Below are positions 1 through 8,191 of a stretch of DNA of 11,388 bases, in pieces. The first letter of the stretch is position 1. Every line of letters starts with the position of its first letter. Under the pieces are notes generated by a model. The model did not search any database. It had not been told where the DNA came from and was given only the letters and a program-made list of their open reading frames with translations. Origin of the DNA: Stramenopiles sp. TOSAG23-3 (Eukaryota; Sar); assembly GCA_900128585.1 (NCBI GenBank), contig LT642632.1, positions 1 through 11,388 of the forward strand. The letters run 5' to 3'. The position numbers and the translations under genes were made by a program.

Positions 1-79
1 AGAAGCAGAGAAGCAGCCACTGCTGCTGCTATATTACTTAGGACTAGTAAAACCTAGGAGGTTTGAGAGGAGTCTCCTC
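1..79. repeat. Left arm of a perfect 79-bp inverted repeat
   Basis: Bases 1-79 are an exact reverse complement of 4191-4269. Identity stops at base 80 (a here, where the other arm would give g). The outer limit is unknown because the arm starts at the first base of the window. The arm contains short internal palindromes: actagt near 43-48, aacct-agg-aggtt near 51-63, and gaggag-t-ctcctc at 67-79, which forms its inner end. Reading frame 2 stays open through the arm into the dynein relic. Perfect identity between arms points to recent origin, active homogenisation, or an assembly artefact. Confidence 0.95.
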
Positions 80-2221
80 ATAAGCACGTTGAGAAAGTTA
101 GCCTTGCAGTCCTGCGAGTACTTTAGATCGATCGTCTCCGAGAGCAACCCCTGCCGAAAAAGAAAAGTAGTGAAAGTCAACCACGAAGAGGACGACGCGG
201 CGCTGATCAAAACGCACGACGTGTTGAAGGAGGAGCCCATGTTCAAGTTGACCGTAGGAGTCAACGAGGGGGCTCTGTCGATCGTTCCATCGTCCGACAA
301 ATTCTTAGAAGCCGTAGAAGATTCCATATCTGAGGCGATCACCATCATCGACATTCCCGAGCGCCTGTTGACGCACGCCGACCTCGCAATATACGTCACT
401 GCTTCGAGCAGTGGGAATGACACGGTCGTGGATGAGGACGAGGATGGAAATGGTGGCGAAGATTTGATCACGCTGATAACCCAGACGCAAGATTACCAGT
501 ACTGCAGAAGCAACATCTTGTCCAGTGTGTCCAGCGCCTTCGACGAAGTCGTGGAGTACTCCGAAATATTTGAGCCGTACAAGAACACTTACAATGAGAA
601 TGTTTCCACAGAGGCCAACATGAGGGACATGTTCAAAGACGTCCCGCTCGAAACGTTTAAGACCTATATTGAAAAATTTAATGCTCAAAATGGGAAGTTT
701 TCCGGCATTCCCTACACCGCTGACATAGGCCTGATCCGTGTAGACAGCAGCCGCTTCAAAGCGTTGCTGCTTCCAAGCCCAGAAGCAATGATTCAGAATA
801 TACGGGAACTCTTGCCCCTTCTCATGGAAGAAGATGGGGACGACCTGCTCAGTGTTTTGGAGCAAGGCAACGGGCAGATGGCGGCTGTGCCAGCAGATGC
901 CTCCGAATTTGTAGCCAAGATAAAGCAGCTGGGGGGCATCGAAGCCAAGATGGACGCGCACATGGACGCGTACAAACGTTGGCAGGACATGGAGACTTTG
1001 TTTGTGGAAGAGGAATGGGCATTACCGGATAAGTTGAAAGACCAGCGCATCATGTTGAGCCAAGCGATCAAAAATCTGGAACAAGGCATTGAGCGTACAA
1101 ATGCCACCAAAGACTCAGACTTGGAAAAATTTGCAGACATGGTCAAAAGCGACTTTGGACCCCTTGTTCAGAAACCAACGAGAAAAGTCCGGGAATCCCT
1201 TGATGATCCAATGATACGGGACGATAAATCAAAGCCGGAAGCGGTACTGGCCTTCATACGCGAGCAACAGTCGGCTCTGGAACAAGCTGCTGAAAATTTT
1301 GAAAGACTGACTGGGTATCAAGAAGCGCTGGAAAAAGAGTTGGATGAGTTTGAAGACTTGGTAATTACACGGTCTGACCTGAACGCAAAACTTGCTCTAT
1401 GGGAAGCGCTCGACAATTGGAGCCGAAAACGTGAGGACTGGGAGGGAACGTTGATGCAAGATATTAACTCGGACTCGATGGACAAAGACGTGCAGCAGTT
1501 CAACAAAACAGCAGTCAAATCCAAACGCTTGCTGCAAGGCGCCCCGGCCGCAATTAAGTTGAATAATGCAGTAAACGACTTCAAGTCGCTGCTGCCTGTT
1601 ATCTTGGACTTGCGCAACGAGAGTTTGCTAGACAGGCACTGGAAAGAAATTGAAGAGGCAATCGGTCATTCGTTCGACGAAGAAAAACCAGCTTCTGCCC
1701 ACACTCTGAAAGAATTGTTAGACCTCCGTGTTCAAGACCATCAAGAAGAGATTGCAACTGTATCGACCAAGGCCATCTCTGAAGACGCTCTGGTGCAGCT
1801 TTTCCAAACGAAAGTTATCAACGTATGGAAGAAGCTTGAGTTTGAAGTCAAGCCTTACAAGGACACCCGGGACTATTTTATTCTTGGGGGCTTGGATGAA
1901 ATTCAGGCGGCGTTGGACGAATCCCTCGTCCAAGTCAATACCATATTGGGTTCACGATACTGCGGCCCTATCAGGGAGGAAGTAAACCATTACCAAAAGC
2001 AGTTGCTCTTGCTGTCGGACACCTTGGATGCTTGGTTAATGGTGCAAAAAAATTGGATGTACTTGGAGACCATTTTTGCGGCCCCTGATATTCAACGGCA
2101 GCTTCCCCAAGAAGCCGCGCTGTTCAAAAACGTTGACAAATCGTGGCAAAATATCATGGCTAAGGTCAACGGCTATCTACCGTGCTGTCCCAGGAGATGG
2201 ACCGGTACAACCAGATTCTAG
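2..2221 (+). pseudogene. Axonemal dynein heavy chain, tail/linker fragment (truncated)
   Basis: Dynein heavy chains are the motor subunits of cilia and flagella; the linker is the lever that swings on the AAA ring. The frame is open from the window edge. The first ATG is at 239 and a TTG lies at 89, so the true start is uncertain and may lie upstream. Numbering from 89, linker (DHC_N2-like) hallmarks appear late: LPVILDLRN and LLDRHWKEI near residues 497-515, a DHQEEI block near 550, PYKDTRDYFILGGLDEI near 590-606, and WMYLETIF with DIQRQLPQEA near 656-680, then FKNVDKSWQNIMAKV. Much of residues 130-450 looks helical and charged, as in a dynein tail. Homology ends at about base 2170 and a frame change leads to a stop at 2219-2221. 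No AAA domain follows, so this cannot make a motor. A small inner-arm type is plausible but unproven. The absence of internal stops suggests recent loss, or retained expression of a tail-like product. Confidence 0.82.
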
Positions 2222-2952
2222 TGGTCATGAGTTCGTCTCTTGAGGAATTGCAGAGAGCAATCCGGGGCGAAGTTCTTATGTCGGACGAACTGGACAACAT
2301 GTACGTTGGGTTTACCAACAATACCGTGCCGGACAATTGGGGTCTCGTGGCCTACCCTTCCTTGAAACCTTTGGCATCTTGGGTTGAAAATCTAATTGGG
2401 CGTGTGAATTTCATGCAAATCTGGCTAGAGAATGGCCAGCCAAAAGTGTTTGAACTTCCGTACTTTTATTTCCCCCAAGGATTTACGACCGGATGTTTGC
2501 AAAACCATGCACGAAAGTACCAGCTTCCCATCGATGAGCTGCAGTTCAAGTACAAAGTACGGACGGAAGAAGGCCTTGCAGATGTTTCGGAAGAGAACAT
2601 GCCCGCAGATGGAGTGCTGGTGGGAGGACTGTTCCTTGATGGCGCTCGCTGGGATCGAGAGCTGCAGTGTCTCCAAGAGTCTCACAAAGGTCAGCTGTAC
2701 GACAACATGCCAGTTATTCATTTTGTACCCCATATTGATTTGTCAAAAAAGGCGATATGGGAATATGACAACAGCGACGGTGCCGTGTACCCGTGCCCGA
2801 CTTACAAAACTAGCACAAGAAGTGGTGCCTTGTCAACGACGGGCATGTCCACGAATTATATTGCACCAATCGATTTGCCGACTCCCGCTGGGAAACCACC
2901 GTCGTTTTGGATATGCCAAGGCATTGCGATGTTGTGCGCTCTGAATGATTAA
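2164..2952 (+). pseudogene. Dynein heavy chain C-terminal domain fragment
   Basis: Frame 1 opens after a TAA at 2161-2163. It immediately matches the end of AAA6 and the C-terminal domain of dynein heavy chains: LSTVLSQEMDRYNQIL, then YPSLKPLASWV and LPYFYFPQGFTTGCLQNHAR. Further along come DGVLVGGLFLDGARWDR (about 2605-2660), CPTYKTS with LSTTGMSTNYI (about 2791-2860), and the usual terminal block ending WICQGIAMLCALND. The natural C-terminus is kept. It overlaps the linker fragment by about 58 bases in another frame. In an intact heavy chain roughly 2,300-2,500 residues (AAA1 to AAA5, stalk and microtubule-binding domain) would separate the two parts. No start codon of its own is convincing (GTG at 2182 only), so it is probably untranslated. 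With the upstream fragment it is best read as one gene with an internal deletion. Confidence 0.82.
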
Positions 2953-3067
2953 TGAAGCAAGACGCGCGTCCTAAGATAAATAACAGCATACAAAGTGTAT
3001 ATATTAAATATCATAAAAATTTTATGAAAAATTTAGAGTTAACTGAATTACGCTTTTTTTGCGCCCT
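2953..3067. other. Convergent AT-rich spacer with a 15-bp palindrome
   Basis: This spacer lies between the end of the dynein relic and the end of the dioxygenase gene on the other strand. It is strongly AT-rich. It holds the near-perfect palindrome cataaaa-a-ttttatg at 3012-3026 and a T7 run just before 3061. It probably serves as a shared 3' region. No canonical AATAAA was seen on either strand. Confidence 0.4.
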
Positions 3068-3970
3068 TCAAGGAAGTTTTCGTTTCCGTTTCAATTTTCC
3101 CTCGGTTTTTGTCCCTTCTTCCGGTTTTAGCTTCTTGCGCTTCAACTTTCTGGCCTCTTTCGCCCTGTCGCGCGATTGCTTTGACTTTTTCGCCAGTGCG
3201 ATGTTCTTCTTTGCCTCTTCAAAGGTGACCTTTGTCGCAATGTGCCGGCCAACGATCGAACCGGATATACCAACCCCCATGTTGGGCATCGTAGGAACAG
3301 CATGCCTCGTTTTCAAATTAGTTTCTGCATCGACGAAAATGTCCGTTCCGGAAGGAAGTATCTTGTCAAAGATAACGATGTCGTCGCTCTTCAGCGTTAT
3401 AACGAACCGCCTGGGATGCCCCCACTTTCGAACGTGGAAACTGGAACCTTCAACCCAATTTTTTGTTTTGTCCGAATGAGCACCAATATAGTCATCTCCG
3501 TTTTCGTAGCAGGTCATTATCCAATGGTTTTGCGGACAAACTTTCTCCATGTTCTGGACCAGCTTCCAAATGTTTGGGTGAAGCATTTTGTCGACTCGGA
3601 ATGTTGCAGGAAGAACACTGTGCTGCCATCCCGTGTATTTGTACACATAGTAGAACCGGCCTTCTTTTTGAAACCAAACCTTATGGCGCTTCAGCTCATT
3701 TCCACGATATTTTAGCGACGGATGCGAACCACGGACTATCCTAGCCTTTGTTTCCAACCGACCATCTTTCACGTCCGGAACAATTTCACAGCCATCGTCC
3801 CAGCTCTTGTAGGATAAGAACTCTTTAAATGCAGCGTTGATCAGTTTCTCCTTGCCTAGCCTTATCTGCACGTTGAATTTGTCTCCACCGAACCATACGC
3901 AGTCCACGTTATTTCGTAGCAGTTTGCCGTCGCACAAAGACGCATCCGCCATTCCAAGGGAAGAAGCCAT
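3068..3970 (-). CDS. AlkB-like 2-oxoglutarate/Fe(II)-dependent dioxygenase
   Basis: This 300-residue protein most resembles AlkB-family dioxygenases, which oxidatively demethylate bases in DNA or RNA using Fe(II), oxygen and 2-oxoglutarate. An early KVWFQ...YYVYKYTGW segment (97-115) resembles the substrate-lid region. The block CYENGDDYIGAHSDKTKNW (154-172) carries the HxD iron ligands H165 and D167. RRFVITL follows (187-193), and then KTRHAVP, with H223 as the likely distal iron ligand. SGSIVGR ends in R242, the likely 2-oxoglutarate-binding arginine. Residues 253-300 form a Lys/Arg-rich tail with several KRKK-type clusters, suggesting nuclear or nucleic-acid localisation. Start: the first ATG (3970) is used; a second Met at residue 7 is also possible. 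It is intact, intronless, convergent to the dynein relic and inside the inverted repeats. The exact substrate cannot be told from sequence. Confidence 0.8.
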   Translation of the reverse strand: MASSLGMADASLCDGKLLRNNVDCVWFGGDKFNVQIRLGKEKLINAAFKEFLSYKSWDDGCEIVPDVKDGRLETKARIVRGSHPSLKYRGNELKRHKVWFQKEGRFYYVYKYTGWQHSVLPATFRVDKMLHPNIWKLVQNMEKVCPQNHWIMTCYENGDDYIGAHSDKTKNWVEGSSFHVRKWGHPRRFVITLKSDDIVIFDKILPSGTDIFVDAETNLKTRHAVPTMPNMGVGISGSIVGRHIATKVTFEEAKKNIALAKKSKQSRDRAKEARKLKRKKLKPEEGTKTEGKLKRKRKLP

Positions 3971-4641
3971 TGTTCGGAATAACTATAGATGAATATAAAT
4001 GTATGCTTTTATTCGCCTATTCCCACGGGTACGTAGATGAAAACGATACAGAAATATTCTAAACTTTTGTTTTAATTTGTTTGTAAAAGAAAAAAGTAGA
4101 TTCATACAGTAACATTTTTTAATTCTACTATATACACTTGAAACATTTTATGAATTCCTAAAATAATAGTCGTATATATATACTTGGTACGAGGAGACTC
4201 CTCTCAAACCTCCTAGGTTTTACTAGTCCTAAGTAATATAGCAGCAGCAGTGGCTGCTTCTCTGCTTCTTGCTTGCTGCTTCTTTTTTCTTCTTTCTATC
4301 TACGAGTATAGCACAGAGTTACTATTATTATTCTGTCTATTAGTAGCTATATAACAAGAACAACAACAAAGAAAAAAAAGAAGAACAAAAAAGAACAGGA
4401 AAAAAAATTCTTTTTTTCAATGCTATTTCTATATAGTATTTATTGATTCATAGTTTTTTATTTTACCCACCATATAGTGAGTCTAATAATAATTATTAAA
4501 CGTAAAAATAGCATCGACGACCACCACCTCTTGTTGGGATGGTAGTGGTGCGGTGAAGAAAATCATTCTTTCAGGAAGGAAAGGAAACGAAGGGTTTGAA
4601 GGTTTGTTGAATAAATGAAAAAGATTATTCTTTAATTTCAA
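3971..4641. other. Non-coding AT-rich spacer around the right inverted-repeat arm
   Basis: Bases 3971-4190 form the upstream region of the dioxygenase gene (minus strand) and are AT-rich, with a tatatata tract near 4174. The 79-bp repeat arm follows. Bases 4270-4310 are pyrimidine-rich (ttc/ctt runs) and 4351-4407 are purine-rich (aac/aag runs); the two are separated by att/tta repeats. An imperfect hairpin has 9-bp stems at 4520-4528 and 4541-4549 (accaccacc/ggtagtggt, one mismatch) with a 12-base loop. No protein-coding or RNA gene was recognised. Confidence 0.55.
4191..4269. repeat. Right arm of the 79-bp inverted repeat
   Basis: This is the exact reverse complement of 1-79. Its inner end is the palindrome gaggag-a-ctcctc at 4191-4203. 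Outside the arm (4270 onward) the sequence runs into a pyrimidine-rich stretch. No protein is predicted here. Target-site duplications cannot be tested because the flank of the left arm is not in the window. Confidence 0.95.
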
Positions 4642-4689
4642 ATGAAAGCTCAATTTTTGCTGTCTCCTATCCTTTTATTCTCTAGCAAG

Positions 4690-4698
4690 TTTATAAAT
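4690..4698 (+). promoter_or_regulatory. TATA-like box upstream of the small acidic gene
   Basis: The sequence tttataaat lies about 40 bases before the ATG at 4735. This fits a transcription start only a few bases ahead of that codon. It supports the start at 4735 rather than the in-frame ATG at 4642, which lies upstream of the box. Confidence 0.4.
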
Positions 4699-4734
4699 TA
4701 TATTCAAGAATTCTTTTCTCTACTAAAGAACACA

Positions 4735-5148
4735 ATGATTGATATTGTCGCGCTCCACGAGCGGGTTGACAGGTCTGTGAACAAAGCTTTTACAGAGTGG
4801 CAGCTGTACGATGATACAGAGCGTCGGCCAGACTTTGAACAGCACGAGTGTGACAGACTGGAAAATGTCTTTAGAGAACTTTTGGCTGAATATTCGGAAG
4901 TCAAAAAGGAGTATGAGGCTTACATGAAACTTCAAAGAGAAAGTGCGGGGGAAAGCGCGGCCGTAGAAGCAAATGAAGATGAGGAAAGTGGTGACCTGTT
5001 TGACGATGGGGATAATCCGTGGGATTTCATCCCCCCCCGTAGATCGGAGCCTCGTCCTGATGTGAATGGATCTATGTGGGGAACCGGTCGAACTGTAGGC
5101 CGGTTTAATGTTTCATACCGTCCATCTTTATATGTACCATCTGCATGA
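4735..5148 (+). CDS. Small acidic helical protein of unknown function
   Basis: I do not recognise a family. From the ATG at 4735 it has 137 residues; an in-frame ATG at 4642 would add 31 residues of hydrophobic, low-complexity sequence. The later start is preferred because a TATA-like box lies between the two and the added part looks like translated AT-rich leader. Residues 1-69 are charged and probably helical or coiled coil (RLENVFRELLAEYSEVKKEY at 41-60). Residues 78-94 are strongly acidic, followed by NPWDFIPP (94-101). The rest is a Gly/Arg/Pro-containing, probably disordered end. A C8 run at 5031-5038 falls inside the PWDFIPP-R region, so a one-base error there would truncate the tail: the other two frames stop at once or after about eight codons. 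A PWD-after-acid motif also occurs near the end of the HA-repeat protein at 9215-11161. Confidence 0.55.
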   Translation: MIDIVALHERVDRSVNKAFTEWQLYDDTERRPDFEQHECDRLENVFRELLAEYSEVKKEYEAYMKLQRESAGESAAVEANEDEESGDLFDDGDNPWDFIPPRRSEPRPDVNGSMWGTGRTVGRFNVSYRPSLYVPSA

Positions 5149-5386
5149 AGACGTTGAGACTTTGTGCGTATTTAAAGTTTGTAAATAGGCCAAGAAACGG
5201 TGCGACGCGTCCGCGTGGCACTTACAAGAAGGAACATCTCAAATATAATAAATTAAAAAAACAAATTATATAATTAAATTAAGTGAAAATAAAATATCAT
5301 TAACTACTATCCTGCTCGTGCTCTACCAACCCACCCTTGCTGCAACGGTTGAATGAAATATTACGGAGTACTAAAAAAGCACTTTT
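5149..5386. other. Convergent 3' spacer with a poly(A)-like signal
   Basis: The spacer lies between the stop of the small acidic gene and the stop of the lipase maturation factor gene. An AATAAA hexamer at 5288-5293 lies about 140 bases after the plus-strand stop and is a candidate polyadenylation signal. A hairpin aaaaaag-ca-ctttttt (5373-5388) overlaps the minus-strand stop codon. Nothing else was recognised. Confidence 0.4.
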
Positions 5387-7717
5387 TTAAAACAAATTAC
5401 GCCAGGACGTTGCCATCAGCGTCATCTTTCCCACTAACCCTGCCAGAATGATAGAGAACAGGGAACTGAATGAAATTTCCATCAGCCGCACCTGGAGCAC
5501 TGCTTCGCACACCATTTTGCTGCTAAAGGATACGCCAAGGATAGCGTTGATTTTTTTGTCCTTTCGTCTTATACACCGCTTCGATCTGTCTTTCTTCGAT
5601 GCGGACGGGCGAGACCAACCTTGCTGCTTCAGGAATTTGTCGATGCTGGGGTTCCTCTTCTCCAGTGCAGGCGTGTACTCCTCGCTTTCCTTGGACCTGT
5701 GCCACCACACGTCGCTCGCTTTCCCGACAATGGTGGCTTGTTCAAGACGATTGTTCCAGTACGTGTCCATTCTGGAGAAATCGTACTTGTACAGTTGCGA
5801 TCGGACGTACATGGGCGGCTTTTTGGTGAACGGGTAAGACTCCTCATCGAGCAAAGCAATGACATCTTTCGACCCTTCCAATATCTTATCGATGAGGTGT
5901 ATAATCCACGGCGCTCCCTGGTAATTCCCAAGCGCGGCGAACCACATCTGCCAGTCGAGCCTCGGCTGGTGGGGGGCAACCAGGGGAGGTCGTCGCCGGA
6001 CGTTCCCTGGTTTGTACTGGAATTCTATCTCTTTCCATGACTTACCGTCGTCGGAGCCTTCCAAAACTATCTCCGGCCTCGCCACTACGGACACGTGCCG
6101 CCCGTACTCGTCCTTCCCGTCCTTACCCATCCCGGTCATCCTACGAAAAAGCCCGTACGAAGATGTGACCATCCAAGGGTGGGAGGAGTGGTACACGTCA
6201 AAGGCGAACGGGGGAGCAATGGCCCTAATGCGGTCGGAGATGCTCACGAATGTAACACAGCTGGACGGCAGGATTACACCAATGACTACTGCGGTCACGA
6301 TCACAGATTTTAAAAACCGGACGAAGGCATAGACTTTGTAGCCCCTGGATATTGCAAACAAATTGCCCCCCACGTAATCAATGCCGAGAAGGATCATAAA
6401 GGCGCAGAACGGGATCAGTATGTATGGGAGGTACCCATTCACCATGTGCGTTGTGTTCGCTACTCCGATGCTTAGCGCGACCCTATGACGGTCGAGCGCA
6501 TTTGCGCGTACGCTGGAAGACTCGCTGGTGACCGCAAATAGAGACTTGCAGCACAACGCGACGAAGGCTGAAAACAGGGCGCCGAAAAGTTTGTTGCCGT
6601 GCGCTCCCCGCTCAAAGCTGCGCACGCACTTGCTCACCCAGGAGAAAACACCCAAACGATCAAACTGCGACCATGTAAAGAGCGCACCGTTCGCCCCCCG
6701 CTCTCCTTTTGGTTGAACTGAGTCTTCTTCCCGTGCCTTCAGGCAAGGGGGCGTGAGAGATGCCAGGTACTCGTCGTCCAAGCACGTAAGGGCCAGAATC
6801 ATTGTTAAGAAATTGAAAAAATTATAATTTCCCGTCAGGAAAATCAAGACCTGCAAAAAGATTTGTCCGACACTAGCGTATGCCCGAAGCTGTCGGACGG
6901 GGGCCAGGAGCAGCACCGAGAGCGGAATCTCGATGACCAGGCACGCCGCGACGGAGACTTGCTGGACAAATGGCGGCAGCTGGTGCGCGTACCACGCCAG
7001 CGGGGTCGGGATACACTGCGTTGCATAGTGGTACTCCAACGCTGTCAATTTCAACCAAGTCGGACAGTTCGCCTGTATCTTGACGACGCCGCTCATAAAC
7101 ATAAGCTTGAAGAGGGTGAAACGCAGCATCCACAGTACCACGGAAGAAGGATTTTCGTTTTTGCTAGAGAAAAGCCTCGGGGGAGCCCACATCACGGCCA
7201 GCACCCCGACTTCCAGCAACAGAATATCCCACTGGAACGAGAGAAAAGTTTGCCCCACGCCGTACAGCGAAATGTAAGGCAACCAGGACAGCGCCATCGT
7301 CACTATGTTGCACGGCCCGACCGCGGCAACGATCGACGAGACAAATCCAAGTATACAAAGCGCGTCGGCCATGGTGTCCGCGCTGAACCCGAACTGCTTG
7401 CGGTACCCAAACAGGTTGGTCAGCGACGCTTCTTTCGGATTTCGTTTCAAGAACGCGCCCGCAGGCTCGAGACCGTCGACACCAAACAGCCCGTCCCACT
7501 GAACGTACAGGGAAGCGTACGCAATAGCGTACGACACTGCAACAAGGCGACAAACTAAGGACTGGACATTCTGATAATTCGACGAACGCACAATTTGAGC
7601 ACCACCCGTATCGGGTGACGTTGAAATCGAATCGAGCGTGTCCGAGAGCATTGCGGCAGTTGCCTTTCGTTCACGGACGGGAGTTTTGCTTCGCCTTGGA
7701 CTACGAAAGACTGGCAT
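5387..7717 (-). CDS. Lipase maturation factor (LMF1/LMF2) family membrane protein
   Basis: Family members sit in the ER membrane; vertebrate LMF1 is needed for folding and dimer assembly of lipoprotein and related lipases. The 776-residue protein carries clear family blocks. ASLYVQWDGLFGVDGLEPA (68-86), SLYGVGQTFLSFQWDILLLE (150-169) and FKLMFMSGVVKI (203-214) come first. CPTWLKLTALEYHYATQCIP (218-237), GNYNFFNFLT (296-305) and LDDEYL follow. The luminal C-terminal part holds SYGLFRRMTG (520-529), VLEGSDDGKSWKEIEFQYKP (551-570), RLDWQMWFAAL (586-596) and PPMYVRSQLYKYDFS (634-648). About ten or eleven hydrophobic spans lie between residues 54 and 488. The N-terminal 45 residues are basic and Ser/Thr-rich. 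A basic patch (708-722) is followed by an additional hydrophobic C-terminal stretch (about 743-762) that is not part of the usual core. Length is close to LMF2-like proteins. It is intronless, and the start is the first ATG in frame. The client lipase in this organism is unknown. Confidence 0.93.
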   Translation of the reverse strand: MPVFRSPRRSKTPVRERKATAAMLSDTLDSISTSPDTGGAQIVRSSNYQNVQSLVCRLVAVSYAIAYASLYVQWDGLFGVDGLEPAGAFLKRNPKEASLTNLFGYRKQFGFSADTMADALCILGFVSSIVAAVGPCNIVTMALSWLPYISLYGVGQTFLSFQWDILLLEVGVLAVMWAPPRLFSSKNENPSSVVLWMLRFTLFKLMFMSGVVKIQANCPTWLKLTALEYHYATQCIPTPLAWYAHQLPPFVQQVSVAACLVIEIPLSVLLLAPVRQLRAYASVGQIFLQVLIFLTGNYNFFNFLTMILALTCLDDEYLASLTPPCLKAREEDSVQPKGERGANGALFTWSQFDRLGVFSWVSKCVRSFERGAHGNKLFGALFSAFVALCCKSLFAVTSESSSVRANALDRHRVALSIGVANTTHMVNGYLPYILIPFCAFMILLGIDYVGGNLFAISRGYKVYAFVRFLKSVIVTAVVIGVILPSSCVTFVSISDRIRAIAPPFAFDVYHSSHPWMVTSSYGLFRRMTGMGKDGKDEYGRHVSVVARPEIVLEGSDDGKSWKEIEFQYKPGNVRRRPPLVAPHQPRLDWQMWFAALGNYQGAPWIIHLIDKILEGSKDVIALLDEESYPFTKKPPMYVRSQLYKYDFSRMDTYWNNRLEQATIVGKASDVWWHRSKESEEYTPALEKRNPSIDKFLKQQGWSRPSASKKDRSKRCIRRKDKKINAILGVSFSSKMVCEAVLQVRLMEISFSSLFSIILAGLVGKMTLMATSWRNLF

Positions 7718-8076
7718 TGTTACTACTTTCGGTCCCTTGCTTCGTGCGTGTATTCTCGACTGCTATCTGAACAAAGATTTCGGGCTTTTAGATATATGTT
7801 GATAGTCACACACACAAAAGTTATCTTCTTCTTCTTGCAATATAGTTAAAAATCAATCGAAATTGTTAACTATTATTTGTTTCTATTATTATAGAACTGA
7901 CTATTGTTTTTTGTCATCAAAAATTATTTGATGGCCCCACCACAAACAACTCCAATGAAAAAAATGAAAAAATTATAATAATTACTGCCTTTGTCTTCGC
8001 AGATACTTCGTACCGTAGTATAATACCAACACAGCATTAAAACCAGACGATGGAGACGAGAGACGATTCACGTATC

Positions 8077-8084
8077 TTTGGCGC
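8077..8084 (+). promoter_or_regulatory. E2F-like site TTTGGCGC
   Basis: This 8-mer matches the E2F/DP consensus TTTSSCGC, which is conserved across many eukaryotes for cell-cycle control. It lies about 360 bases upstream of the lipase maturation factor start and about 110 bases before a TATA box on the plus strand. An inverted partner lies at 8479-8489. Function is inferred from the motif only. Confidence 0.3.
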
Positions 8085-8191
8085 GGAATTGAAATCTTGC
8101 AATGGACTTTGTGTTAACTATTTGAAACAAAAAGATCTTTACGAAAAAAGGTTTTTTTTGTGAGTTTTAAAGTCGAAACAATGGTTTAAGA

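Larger units (their letters stand above)
1..4269. mobile_element. Candidate inverted-repeat-bounded element carrying a dynein relic and a dioxygenase gene
   Basis: Two perfect 79-bp inverted arms enclose about 4.1 kb that holds a rearranged dynein heavy chain fragment and an AlkB-like gene. This resembles transposons that capture host gene pieces between terminal inverted repeats. No transposase, integrase or reverse transcriptase was recognised inside, so if it is mobile it would be non-autonomous. Alternatives are an inverted segmental duplication, or a fold-back chimera at a contig end. The mobile-element call is inference; only the repeats are directly seen. Confidence 0.3.

Noticed and set aside
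305-961. Long minus-strand frame opposite the dynein tail
   Set aside because: It is a shadow of the dynein frame with no recognisable domain.
6863-7558. Long plus-strand frame antisense to the lipase maturation factor gene
   Set aside because: It mirrors the strongly supported coding strand, is Arg/Gln-rich as antisense frames often are, and has no family features.
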